The position numbers were made by a program, and so were the translations under genes. The notes under the pieces are model-generated. The model saw only the letters and a program-made list of their open reading frames with translations, ran no database searches and had not been told where the DNA came from. 64,000 bases of DNA from Diatrype stigma. Taxonomy: Eukaryota; Ascomycota; Sordariomycetes; Xylariales; Diatrypaceae. Shown here in pieces: positions 13,801 to 24,586 of the stretch (the first letter of the stretch is position 1; every line of letters starts with the position of its first letter). The stretch is from the NCBI GenBank assembly GCA_022225965.2, contig JAKJXP020000054.1, forward strand, positions 124,001 through 188,000, read 5' to 3'.

Positions 13801-15141
13801 CACCCACAGCCTCGGCACCGCGTGAGGGCCTCATTGTACGAAGTAATCAAATGGAACCTTCAACGATTACTATGATTTTAGCAGTGTTAGTAGATGCTTC
13901 CATTCGTCCAATCGCATAGTTCGAAGGGTTCACACCCACGCTTGGCTGAACTGGCTGAAGAAGCCGCCTGCCTGAAGAAAAGGTCCGGCAAAAACTTTCA
14001 TCACCACACCCACTTCGCACCGAGTCGAAGGTTTTCGGAGAATTTCTGCTGGTGACTGGCTTTTGTAAATCTGCTGCCCATGCATAGTACAGCCAGCCGA
14101 ACCGTGGTAGAGATATACCTGACCACATGCTTGCTGACCACACCCTCCTGCCGGCTGGACCGGTTTTCTTTTGCGCTGCCTGCCCTTGAGCACCTTGAGA
14201 CAAGCCGAACTGGCGCGAGCGCACGCGGTCTACTATGGCAAGTTTGATTGACGGGCCTATGAGAGTGCGTAAAGACCCCCTCCACACCCTTGGAGCGCTC
14301 GTGTAATTTGGCGGAACGATCGCCGCTATGTCATATGGTTACGAACTATGACGCACCCTGTCCCATCCGCTTATCAACCCGCATCACCACTTCCAGCTAC
14401 CTGCTGGTTAGCACACACACTCCCCCCCTCCAAGGCTGACGCTACTGATGGAATGGCCTCGAGGACGACGGCGCCGGATCTCGTGATGAGCAGAGGGGAG
14501 AGGTGAACGGGGGATAAATGCGAATACGGTGCAGTGCTAAAGCTCGTATCCCCGCTATGAGCAAGCGATAAAGAAGCTTTCCGCTTTTCTTTTCCCCTTC
14601 TTTTCCTTCTTTCCCTCCAGCCTGTGCCTGTATGCAAGGCACCCACCCTCCACCACCTCGCTTTCTCATCCCACTAGTGCTAGTCATGAACGTGAATGCC
14701 ATCTTCAAGAAATCAAAAAAACTAGACAGGGATCTTCAGGCACACCAGGTACACCGAGTTTGTTACTCGTAGTATCCCCCCTCCCCCCCTGCTTAGCCTT
14801 GCTGCCATCCGATCCGAGATCGATCTCTCTTATACATATATCCCATGCCCTGCCTCCGCCCGGCTGAGCCGGACTTGTTTCTAGAACACTTTCCTTCGTA
14901 AACCACACTGCACTGCATTGCAAACACCAGCAGCGAGCCTGGATTCACTCTCCAAGCGGCAGCAAGGGGGCCTAAATTACATGTAGTTGTCTGTCTACCC
15001 AAACCCTCCCTGTCTCTTCCGAGATCTTTCTCTTCGACACACTCTTTTCCCCTCGCCGCCGTGCCTCTCTTGGCAGCTGTATATACATAAACGCCGTATA
15101 CACACCACAGACCGGGCGGTGCTCACGATACATACACAGCA
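10887..15141. other. Gene-poor stretch of 4.25 kb
   Basis: No frame of convincing length, codon pattern or family match was found on either strand. GC-rich pieces (for example 12800-12960 and 13100-13540) open short frames on both strands, which fits chance rather than coding. Pyrimidine-rich sequence at about 14570-15140 probably belongs to the promoter and leader of the next gene. There are no clear terminal inverted repeats, tRNA or transposase remnants. A box-B-like GGTTCGAGGCC at 11486-11496 lacks a usable box A. Confidence 0.55.
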
Positions 15142-15864
15142 ATGCCGACCCTCTTTCCCAAGAGCTCCAAAGGGAGCCTATTCCGAAAGGCCCAAGCCGA
15201 CGAGCAGTTTGACATGCCCCCCGTGCCCCCCACCCACGGCGGGCACCGCCGCAAGGTCAGCCTCGCCAGCAGCCTGGCCAGCACGATCACGCGGTCGTCG
15301 ACCGAGTCGCACCGCAGCAAGCCCGGCGGCGGCGGGGGGTGGGGGGCGTCGTTCGACCCGCTCTCGTGCCACCCGCCCCTGTGCATCAACACGTCGCCGC
15401 ACTTCGACGAGGACCGGTACCGCGAGGACTCGGAGCGGGAGGACCGGTTCTTCAACCAGACGCAGCGCGCCCAGGACCACTACCAGGACGCGCCGGAGCT
15501 GTCGCCCGTCAAGGGCGAGAACTGCTTCTTCCACCGCGACAACCGCCGCCGCATCACCTACGTCTACGACCAGGCCACCCAGTGGCCGCTCAAGGACTGG
15601 CAGACCATCCCGCCCGGCCTGGCCGACATCGACGACCTCTCGTCGGAGCCCACCACGCCCCTGACGCCGCGCCCTCCCTCCAGCCGCACCCGCCCAGACG
15701 ATCAGAAGCGGCCCGTCGACTGGATGACGCGGGATCCCGGCAGCTTCTTCGTCAAGCGCGGGGAGTGGAAGCGGCGCGGCATCGTGTTCCACCTCGACGA
15801 CGACGCAGAGGAAGAGCAAGAACGACATTTCCCCATCGAGGAACCCTTCGAGTTTCCTGGTTGA
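15142..15864 (+). CDS. Unrecognised 240-aa hydrophilic protein
   Basis: A single uninterrupted frame from an ATG in good context (AGCAATGCC) encodes 240 residues. I do not recognise a family. The first 75 residues are Ser/Thr/Lys-rich with a Gly run (about residues 58-62). The middle is rich in Asp/Glu/Arg (DEDRYREDSEREDRF). A conserved-looking block follows with FFHRDNRRRITYVYD and aromatic-rich QWPLKDWQTIPPG. The C-terminus has DWMTRDPGSFFVKRGEWKRR, then an acidic tail. No signal peptide or membrane segment is seen. The frame is very GC-rich, and a 216-aa antisense frame is a by-product of that. The even spacing of aromatic motifs argues for a real protein that is probably lineage-restricted. 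Function unknown. Confidence 0.75.
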   Translation: MPTLFPKSSKGSLFRKAQADEQFDMPPVPPTHGGHRRKVSLASSLASTITRSSTESHRSKPGGGGGWGASFDPLSCHPPLCINTSPHFDEDRYREDSEREDRFFNQTQRAQDHYQDAPELSPVKGENCFFHRDNRRRITYVYDQATQWPLKDWQTIPPGLADIDDLSSEPTTPLTPRPPSSRTRPDDQKRPVDWMTRDPGSFFVKRGEWKRRGIVFHLDDDAEEEQERHFPIEEPFEFPG

Positions 15865-16100
15865 AACTCGAGCTATATTTTATCTATCTATGCAACGACC
15901 TTTAGCGTCCTTATATCATCATTAAGGCGGCTCGGCTCGCTATACTAGCCCCATCCGGCGGAATTCCCCTTGCCATTGTATGGTCAATATCACTACCGTA
16001 CACGACGACACTCAATGACTTTATGCCTTTCATTACCAGTGTGTATAGTTTGAGGATTGGACGGAGTCAAGGGTATGGGGAGAACCAACGATAGTCACTG

Positions 16101-16102
<2 letters not shown>

Positions 16103-16134
<32 letters not shown>
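16103..16134. repeat. (AC)n microsatellite
   Basis: An uninterrupted dinucleotide run of about 16 AC units in non-coding DNA. Confidence 0.95.
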
Positions 16135-16141
<7 letters not shown>

Positions 16142-16190
16142 CCATCGAGAAGATACCATCATCGATCTTGAGATTGCTGCCATTTGCCGA

Positions 16191-16215
16191 TCTACCTACC
16201 TACCTACCTACCTAG
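16191..16215. repeat. (CTAC)n tetranucleotide run ending in CCTAGG
   Basis: About five CTAC units run into a CCTAGG palindrome. The same CTAC/CCTAGGTA word family recurs in other intergenic gaps of the window. Confidence 0.9.
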
Positions 16216-16356
16216 GCATACTGTGTATTGCCGTAGTACTTCCATTGTATGACCACTGTACATCATTATCTACTATTGTCTTGTAACAGGCTAGCATTAC
16301 TGGGGTGTTGGAGGAAACCGGGACAGCGATACCAATTTGACTTTTCATGTTTACAT

Positions 16357-16375
16357 TATATATATATATATATAT
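16357..16375. repeat. (TA)n microsatellite
   Basis: A TA dinucleotide run of about nine units in non-coding DNA. Confidence 0.9.
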
Positions 16376-17435
16376 GGGTGACAACCCAAGGAATAAAAAT
16401 CCGAAATTCGAAAATCTAAGTCATATTCCACTTGTGATATTCTACACTACTCAAAGTAAACTTGTCATGCTATAAGTAAGTTGTATGTTCTGCGAACGCT
16501 TGTAATACCTAATCATGAACTGTTGAGCCCCCCTGAATTCAGATACAGCACACGCACGAACGCATGAACACATATCCTTCTTAGATACCACACAGCCCCC
16601 CACAAGAAACGACGAAAACGATGCGAATTGAACCCGGAATGACCATCAAGGTTGATGATTATCCCTAAGATCCCTCAGACACCCAGACCAGGTCGTCATG
16701 TGTCTTGACATATATATTCCCCCTTTTGCATACCGACAGCGCCATCAGCCACACGTATGCAAATGCATGCGTATTGGCATGCGGCCTTCCATCCATCTAT
16801 GCCTTCGGAACAAAATTCTGGAACGCGCCCGCGCGAAAGTTTAAGTACATACCTAGCAAATAAGTCATGTCTCATAAGATCTATCGGTCCAACATCGCCG
16901 GTTCCCAGGGGAGGGTGGATTGGTGTGAGTGCCACAAACAAAGACTTGAAGCTGAGAGAAGCCCTCGAAGACCCCTTTCCCTGCAGTGCCTCCATAGCTC
17001 TTGTGTTATCTTGCCTTGCCTAGCATCGCCTCGCCATGTCTTGCTTGCCGCCGTGCGGCTGAAGAAGATCGTATTCCACCCTCTTGGTAAACTTTGAATC
17101 AGGGGTAAAAGACGTGCGAGACATAACTGCACACACCACCCAGGTATGCACATTGAGGAGGACGGCCAACCGACTATCGACTTGGCCAAGGACTATTTAT
17201 TCGCCTTGAACACCAAAGCCAAACGACGACAACATATTTCTTGCAAGGTCAAAGGTCAAAGCTTGCAGTAAACACACAAGACCCGTAGCAGGCCAGAGAA
17301 GGGAAGCCCCCCCCACCCCCCCCCCCCAAAAAAAAGGCAATCGAAAGGTCTGGCGCATCACATCAGCTGTTAAGACCCCAGTACGTACAGTACATATCGG
17401 GTATCTATGAGGCATCCCACACACACAATCACAAC

Positions 17436-18981
17436 TCACAGCAACCCCCCGAACCCCAACGCCGAAACATCCGCGCTCATCCCCCTCCCCTGCATCATCT
17501 CCGCCATGACCCTCCCCGTCCCCAAGCTCTGGCTGATGCCCCAGGGCCCATGGCCCGCAGCGACATACACGCCGCCGTCAGCGCCGGGCCGCGTCTTGAT
17601 CTCGGAGCCGGAACCGAGCCAGGCGTCCGGCACGCGGTCCAGGATCGGCGTGCCGCGCGCCGTGGCCGGGCGGAAGCACAGGCCTTCCCTGACGACTTCG
17701 AGTAGATCGTCATCGCCATCGCTGCTAGCGGGTCTGTCGCCGTTGATGAGAAGCCGCGCCGTCTCGCGCAGCTGCTCGATCGCGTCCCGCCGGATGCCGG
17801 CGCGCGCGTCCGTCGGCAAAGGCGGCAGCGGCTCCGTGGCGGAGTTGAGCCCGCCGACGAAGATGTGGCCGTTGGGGCGGGAGAAGAGCTCGGGCGCGTA
17901 GTCGGGGACGTCGGGGGCGGTCGTGAAGACGGCGTGGCAGCAGCCCTCGTCCCCGTCCCCGTCTCGACTTACCGCACCCTCTTCTATCGCATTCCCTTTT
18001 TCCTTCTTTTTCTCAGCCCCATTCCCAGTCCCAGTCCACCGCGGAGACCGCACGACGATCGAGTGCCCCGCGAGGCTCGAGACGGGCAGCGCGGCAATGG
18101 TGGAGCCGGGAAACAAGGCGGCGCAGACCTGGGGCGACCAGGCGCCCGCGGCGATCAGGAGGCGCGTGCAGGGGACGTCGGTTTCGGTTATGGCCCCGGA
18201 GCCCGAGCCGGTGCCGGCGGCGATGCGCACGCCCGACAGCTCGCCGTGGATGGCGTCGACGTGGACGGCCACAGCGCGGGCTGGGTGGTGCAGGTGGACG
18301 CCGGCGGCAAGGCATTTCTGCAGGAGGTGCTGGCAGAGCTGGAGAGGGTCTCTGTATTTTTGCGTGTCAATAATCTCTGTCTCTCTCTCTCTCACACATA
18401 TATATATATATGTATGGTGTCGATGACAGCAATCGCAACGATGGAGCAAGGTATGAGGGGCTGGCTGGCGGGTTGGGAACTCACATCTGCGCGACGGTGC
18501 CCTCCTCGCTAATAACCTCAACAGCATCGCCCTGTCCGCTCCTCAGCCAAGGCGGCGTCGTCGCCGCTCCGGCAGCAGCAGCAACGGCATCTCCCCCACT
18601 CGCGGCCGCGGCCACGGCACGGCTCTCGCCATCGCGACACCAGACATCGACGCCATCCCCCTTCACCTCCTCCCCGTCCTTATCCCCAGCACGGCTCAGG
18701 CTGACGGCCGCGCTGCGCACGTAGCCCCAGTTCCGGGGCCCGTCGTCGCGCGCGGCGAGGGCGCGGTGCTCGTCGAAGCTGAGGGCGCCGAGCGCGGCGG
18801 TGGCGGGCGAGAACCAGTCGCGGGCGAGGAAGCCGCCGGCGTAGCCCGAGGCCGAGGCGAAGAGCTCGGGGCAGGGCTCGACCAGGTGCACGGTCGTGCC
18901 GGGCTGGTGCTCGGAGAGGTACAGGGCCGTCGAGACGCCGATGATGCCCGCGCCGAGGATGACGGTCGTGCCGCTGCTCAT
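17436..18981 (-). CDS. FAD-dependent oxidoreductase, DAO fold, Tda3-like
   Basis: Probable flavoprotein oxidoreductase of the D-amino-acid-oxidase superfamily. The closest named relative I recognise is the putative oxidoreductase Tda3 of yeast; the substrate is unknown. Two exons, 18981-18485 and 18351-17436, give 470 residues. The intron (18484-18352) starts GTGAGT, ends ACAG, and contains TA and CT microsatellites. Near the N-terminus is the FAD dinucleotide fold VILGAGIIGVSTALYL with an acidic residue ending the second strand (VHLVEPCPE), then SASGYAGGFLARDW. In the C-terminal half are LLIAAGAWSP, a GHIFVGGLN segment, and the flavin-contact motif AAGHGPWGISQSLGTGRVMAE. A low-complexity Ala-rich stretch near residues 128-150 and GC-rich codons are notable. 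It is divergent from the SDR gene at 19596. Confidence 0.85.
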
Positions 18982-19595
18982 GGTGACGGGTGGCGGTGGT
19001 GGTCGAGGTGAGGGTTGAGGGTGGGGGTTGTGAGGAGAATGGCGATGTGACCAGCTGAGAAGGGAACCTTCAAAAAGATGTGACTACTCCGTACCCCTAT
19101 AACAAAGCCGAGCAGTAGATGCCGTACACATTATCTACGTACTACATGTTGAGCAGAAGTCCAGACGATCAAGCGATATCGCACATCTACGGGGTTGCAT
19201 TCAAGCCGAGTCACGGTTGACATGACGCAGGCTAGGTAAAGTGATTATATTGCCGATCTGGCCGATGGGAGCCGAGATAGAATAAACAGCACCAGAATAT
19301 ACTTCTTGGATGCCCCTCATCGACTCCACCAGCAAGCTCCCGTCTATAGGTATTGTACCAGACACTCAAATAAGCTCCGGATACGGCGGGATATTTAGTT
19401 ACTATAACTACTAGGTACTTAAGTACTTACTTATGTAAGATTTAAGTATACCGCAAAACTTTCTTCGTGGTATATGTAACCGACACAGATCTACACAATA
19501 CAAGAAGCTACCCTTTTCTTTCTTGCAACTCCTCGACTCGATTTTGAACCACTCATAAATCACTGCACTCCTCGATTGATCCTTGATTGATCACT
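18982..19595. promoter_or_regulatory. Divergent promoter region between two oxidoreductase genes
   Basis: A 614-bp gap between two divergent start codons (Tda3-like on the left, SDR on the right). Base composition drops from GC-rich near 19000 to AT-rich at 19380-19500. I see no recognisable factor site. The shared-promoter role is inferred from orientation. Confidence 0.5.
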
Positions 19596-20552
19596 ATGTC
19601 TAAGGCGTTCATCGTCACCGGAGCTAGTCGGGGCTTGGGCCTGGCAATAGTCCAATCGTTGTTGCGAGCTTCACACAAGGTGTTCGCAGTGGCCCGGTCA
19701 GAGGCGGACCTGAAAACACTGAAGGAGCAGAACCCATCTTCTGTGGACTTCCTCGCTGCGGACTTGGCAGATTTGACCGTACGTTACGTGCCCCTCACTT
19801 CAAACCTCAGACATGTATTGGAAATGGACAGATATTGTATTCATTCAGACATCTATGAACTGCTACTGACCTCCCCACAGGTTGCACCAAAAATTATCCA
19901 GGCATCTCTCAAGGCCTTCGGGAAGATAGATGGACTCGTGATAAACCACGGCGCCATATCGCCACTTACGAAGATATCTGAATCATCTGCCGAGGATTGG
20001 CGACGTGCCTATGACATCAACGTGTTTAGCGCTGTTGCACTCGTAAGCCAAAGACCAAACCCAGCTATATGAAAAAGGTCTTAACGAGAGTAGGTCAAAG
20101 AAGCAATTCCCGAGCTGAGGAAGACAAATGGCCGGGTGGTACTCGTCTCATCTGGAGCCGCTTTCGGAGCTTACGCAGGGTGGGGAGCCTACGGCACTTC
20201 CAAGGCGGCCATCAACCATCTCTGTGCGCACCTAGCTGTCGAGGAGCCTGCAATCACAAGCGTTGCGATCTCGCCAGGCAAGGTGGACACAGACATGCAG
20301 AAGCAGATCAGGGAAGAAGGCAAGACCGGCATGGCATCTGACGTCCACGCGAGCTTCGTCGATGAACATGAGAAAGGGCTTCTCCTGAAACCAGAGCAGC
20401 CGGGCACTGTCATTGCCAAGCTTGTCGACGGTGCCAACAAGGAGTTCAGTGGGAAACACTTCCGGTAAGTAAACAATCACCCGCCTGGGGAGGCTGATAC
20501 ACTGACGATCTACAGGTGGAATGCCACGGAGCTTGTCGACTTCCAGTCCTGA
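19596..20552 (+). CDS. Short-chain dehydrogenase, Irc24/YIR035C-like
   Basis: Cytosolic NADP(H)-dependent short-chain reductase. It resembles the yeast Irc24/YIR035C group, known for benzil reductase activity and related to sepiapterin reductase. Four exons, 19596-19778, 19881-20042, 20094-20464 and 20516-20552, give 250 residues, the normal SDR length. Marks in order: the cofactor loop VTGASRGLGLA (about residues 7-17), the NHG segment in LVINHGAIS, the catalytic Ser in VVLVSSGAAFG, the catalytic Tyr-Lys in WGAYGTSKAAINH, and SPGKVDTDM after it. The introns are 102, 51 and 51 nt. The start is the first ATG of the frame (CACTATGTC). The last exon carries only 12 codons, so a slightly different 3' end is possible. 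Confidence 0.92.
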
Positions 20553-22462
20553 AATAAATAAGCACTACATAGACTAGTCATGGTCAGCCAACGGTCAAGG
20601 ACGAATGGACACATGAAATAGATTTCAAGATGGGTTTGCTCAGGCGAAAGATGAAAAGGCTTTATAGTGTCTCCACATGGGTATTCGGCTTTAGCATGGA
20701 ATATAAAGATCGTCATCATAGCAAATAGAGGAAAGAAGAAAATAGACACTGCTGCATACCTTACCGCGTCGTCTAATCGGTAACAATCCGACTATGTGAC
20801 GAATAGACTGTCACATGCTGGGACATCCGTGTCAGCTTGGCTGTCCGGCCCTGGTGATGGTACAACAAGTCGATGATATATGATCGATCAGGTGATTTCA
20901 CTCCGTCATGTAAGATTCGGAATTTGATAGTACATTTGGATATTATTCGACATCATGCGAGGGTGTATATCGCTTGGGATGTAAGCAAGCAACACTTACA
21001 CGTAGTAGTGAATACCAAGGTCCTAGCATATCCATTAGCATCTGATTGTCCCTAGCAAGTTCAGATCAAGTAATGAACAGAGTATTAGGTATTCAGTCAT
21101 GTCGTTTGGCTTGACTGTCGATCACCATATTGGCCAAAAGGCTGTGGTAAGACTGGGGCGACAATGGACTCATCATGTAAGGTGCAGTAGGGCATGGCAT
21201 GTGCATGATAGGAGCGTGAACTTACCATCGAAGAATTCTGCAGGAGTCTCTCCGGACTGCCTTGGTGGTAGAACCGGGAGACATCCTGACATCCCGACAT
21301 ACTCGTACTCCAAGCCCTAAAAGAGAGCCAGATCCCTGGAGCCAGAAGAACCTGTGGGAAAAGCTTCCGGCAAAGCTGAAGAGTCCGGGAACGAGTCGAG
21401 CTGCTGCATAGCCATCGATACGCAGTTACAAACAATCGGTCGCGAACCGGTGCAAATCGACCATCAAAGAATAGCTATTGAAATCCATGATGGAGCTATC
21501 TTCAAAGGCTTGCTGCGTCCAACACATATCGTTCTCGTCGATAATCCAGCCTGGATCGCTGAGGAAAGTTTGTTGGTTCCGACTTTGTTGTGTTTGTGTT
21601 GAACTGAAAGTTTCTTCGAGGATGGAAAATTTCTGCGAAATTTATTCAAGTCCAGAAGTCTCCGAGATCCAAGCTAGGCTGGGCTGAGCTAGGCTGTATT
21701 TAACTATTACGTAGCTTTTGTAGTTAGCTTTTGCAGGGTCCCGTGGTGCCCGTGCACAACCTGAAAACGGTCCACAATCCACACGGTGTTTGGTTGGCTG
21801 CTGCGCCACACAAAATGCCAGACGGTGGTGCCAGAGCTTGCAGAGCTTCCCGCGGGGCACCAATCAGCTGCCCAGTTGCACCACTGTTAGTAAGCTAAAC
21901 CAGGACTCGGATTGGTGCAGCCACACAGACAGAACAGACAGACAGAATGCAGGCACCAGTTGAGAGCCTCAGAAGACTCAGGCAACCTGGAACCTCCCCC
22001 ACTACTGTATGTAGCATTCGTACATTACTGGCTCATTGGCTGCATGCAGGTGTCTATAAGTATAAAGCGCAACCTCAGTCCGCTGGATCCACCACATCTG
22101 GTAGCTAACGCCTCAATCAACGCTTGAACGCCAGAACGTGAACGCCCGAAGATATCTACACACTTGTTCATTCACCTTCATATATCCCCGTACAATACCA
22201 TAATTACCTATATTCAAGCGTCTTTCCACTCATATCTACAACGAGCCCCGGATTTTCCGATCATATTCTTCATCTAGAACGAGAGAGAGGATTCTGTCAC
22301 CTTGTTTCAGCAGCAAGAGCTCGCAGCCTTACCGCCGCCCGGCCAGATTGGAATAATCAATCGCCTACTTAGCCTTCCAAAAATCATCCACCCCTTGATC
22401 TCCCGACCACCAATTATTATCATCTTGTTTGACAAGCAAACCATTCACTTTCTGCGCCCACC
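20553..22462. other. Intergenic region upstream of NC2-beta
   Basis: A 1.9-kb gap. Short frames at 21097-21435 (-) and 21354-21687 (+) overlap and match nothing I know. From about 22140 the DNA becomes C/T-rich, as expected for a promoter and leader of the downstream gene. No transposon ends or RNA gene were recognised. Confidence 0.55.
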
Positions 22463-23883
22463 ATGTCGGATAATGAATATGGAGGTAATTACGACCCAAT
22501 GTTCCTTCGTATATTGATCCAATCATTTTGCATCCATATCGTTCTTCGCATACGTTGGTGTTAGACTTCTACGACCTCGCGATGTCCATCATGGGGACAT
22601 GTAGCAAGTGCTAGACTCCAGACTACAGAGTACAGACTACATACCTAGTTGTATGTATGCATGGGTCTTACCTCACCTCTCACCTTCTCAACAGCCCCTC
22701 AAGCGTATGAGGGAGAGGGGTGACTTGCCTATGGGTGGCTAGGTTAATGCTTATCCTATTGTGCTCATTCTGTTGGCTTAGATCGTTGTGCCTACGCCTT
22801 CAAGTACCGTATTGGGTTGTAGAACACTTGCATTGCTCGCTCTTTACACATATCTCGGTATGCAATGGTAACCGTGGCGTGGCGTGCACTTTCCGGCTTG
22901 CCATCGCATGTGCTTGTTTGGGTTGCTACTCCTTTCTGTATATTTGCAGGAGACTCTTGTATATGACTTCCCTTTCAGGTGTGATTCGGCATGGCACCCG
23001 AGGAGATATCGTAAGGCGCGTGATTCCTTTCCTTCTGGAATAATCACACCTGACACCTTTCACATTGTCTGCATGACTTGCCACTCACTTCCCTGGCAAC
23101 CACACCAAACAAGTCATAAGGTAGCAAGAATCCCTTTGTTTACACATACAAGCCATTCTGCTATTTTTAGCTTGCGACCCCCAACGAGACCATCGAGTTT
23201 GATTCTTTCAGGTGCCTTGCAAAAAACCCGGAAGTTTTACAATGCCGTCATCTAAAACCCCTGCCTATTGGGCCGCCATTGATTCTTCTGGCTATCCTGG
23301 TTATTTCTTCCGCTCCTTCCAATACTCTGTGTTGCTCAGTTCTCTTATAAGCATGCTAACCTCTCTTTCCTCCAGGCAATGAAGATCTATCTCTTCCCAA
23401 AGGTTCGTACCCACCGCATTTCAATTGGTGGTCATATCACTAACTGCCTTACAGCAACCGTCCAGAAGATTGTCAGCGAGATCCTTCCATCCTCAAGTGG
23501 AGTCTCCTTCTCAAAGGACGCTCGAGATCTGTTGATCGAATGCTGTGTTGAGTTTATCACACTCGTATCGTCTGAGGCCAACGACATCTCGGAGAAGGAA
23601 GCCAAGAAGACCATCGCGTGTGACCACATCACCAAAGCCCTCGACACTCTAGGTTTCGGCGAATATGTCCCTGCAGTGATAGAGGCCGCCCAAGCCCACA
23701 AGGAGACGCAAAAGGTCCGTCCCAAGCCCCATTTCCATTTGTTTTCTTAGCCGGAGCTAACCATCGACCCAGGTCCGTGAGAAGAGAGGAAACAAGTTTG
23801 AGGAGAGCGGAATGTCGATTGAGGAGTTGCAGCGACTTCAAGAGGAACAGTTCGCTGCTGCGCGGGAGCGACATAACGCATGA
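22463..23883 (+). CDS. NCB2: Negative cofactor 2 beta subunit (Dr1/Ncb2)
   Basis: Histone-fold subunit of NC2, which binds TBP on promoters and blocks TFIIA/TFIIB entry; its partner is NC2-alpha/Bur6. Four exons, 22463-22484, 23376-23402, 23455-23714 and 23773-23883, encode 139 residues, the expected size. The protein starts MSDNEYG and continues NEDLSLPKATVQKIVSEILP, the first histone-fold helix. Then come FSKDARDLLIECCVEFITLV, SSEANDISEKEAKKTI, and the last helix ALDTLGFGEYV, all Dr1 hallmarks. The C-terminal tail is charged (RLQEEQFAAARERHNA). The first intron is 891 nt with a GCTAAC branch-like site, very long for this genome, after only seven codons. The first exon is short, but the SDN start matches the family. 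Confidence 0.95.
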
Positions 23884-24586
23884 GTTGCAAGGTATCCGCC
23901 CCCGCAGGGTCTTGTTCCGACCTGATTGAAGGCATCAGGCGTTTAGGAGTTAGGGGTCGTCACTACGATTAGAAAGTCATCTCTATAGAAGACTCTGGTC
24001 CACGAGTCGGCATGGAAGGGAACCTGGTTATCTTGTGATGTGCAGAACCGAGAAAAAGCTGCATCGTTCCGGCGTTCCGGTGGGTATTCCAATGTCTGCG
24101 GTAGTTATATCGATCATTCGAGTACGTCAGTATTAGACACGATTCTCCTGCATTGTTCATGGATTGTTGCTGCCCTCTGGTGCAGCGAGCTCGCACCTTG
24201 GTTTGCCCCTCCGATGGCCTTGACACACGTAAACCCAGTTGCTTGCATTCCGTGCACGTACCTCCCATGCGCGCACGTAAAGATGTATCGTATAGAGTCA
24301 TGAAGGCTCAATGTAAACCCACTGGGTCCTACTTCATCTCCGTATTGACTGGCTACGCATCGTCTCCGACTATTGGGGATATGAAATGATACATCGCGCT
24401 TCTAGAACGTAACACAAACTTTCACTATTGACCCAAGACGACAACAGGCCTCCGACGAGAATACACTCGAAATGGAGCAAACAAATCTATCGTGCGCCTA
24501 CACCTACCTACCCATACGTCGCTATCAGCCACAGTGAAACCGGGCAGAGGCCCCGACGTTGATGTTTTTCCGAATTCCCGTCGCAA
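23884..24586. other. Intergenic region, convergent gene ends
   Basis: A 703-bp gap between the 3' ends of NC2-beta (+) and the HSDL2-like gene (-), so it should hold two terminators or polyadenylation regions. The small frames here overlap on both strands and look spurious. No repeat or RNA gene was seen. Confidence 0.55.

Larger units (their letters stand above)
15865..17435. other. Intergenic region with microsatellites
   Basis: Contains an (AC)n run at 16103-16134, a (CTAC)n run ending in CCTAGG at 16191-16215, a (TA)n run at 16357-16375, and a homopolymer patch of C then A at about 17307-17335. Short frames at 16696-17189 overlap in several phases and look spurious. The right end is the 3' flank of the Tda3-like oxidoreductase. 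Confidence 0.6.

Noticed and set aside
15178..15828. 216-codon open frame on the - strand over the 240-aa gene
   Set aside because: Val/Arg/Leu/Ala/Gly-rich by-product of GC-rich codons. The sense frame has a better start and ordered motifs.
21097..21602. Opposed 112- and 82-codon frames
   Set aside because: No conserved motif, no splice context and overlapping on both strands.
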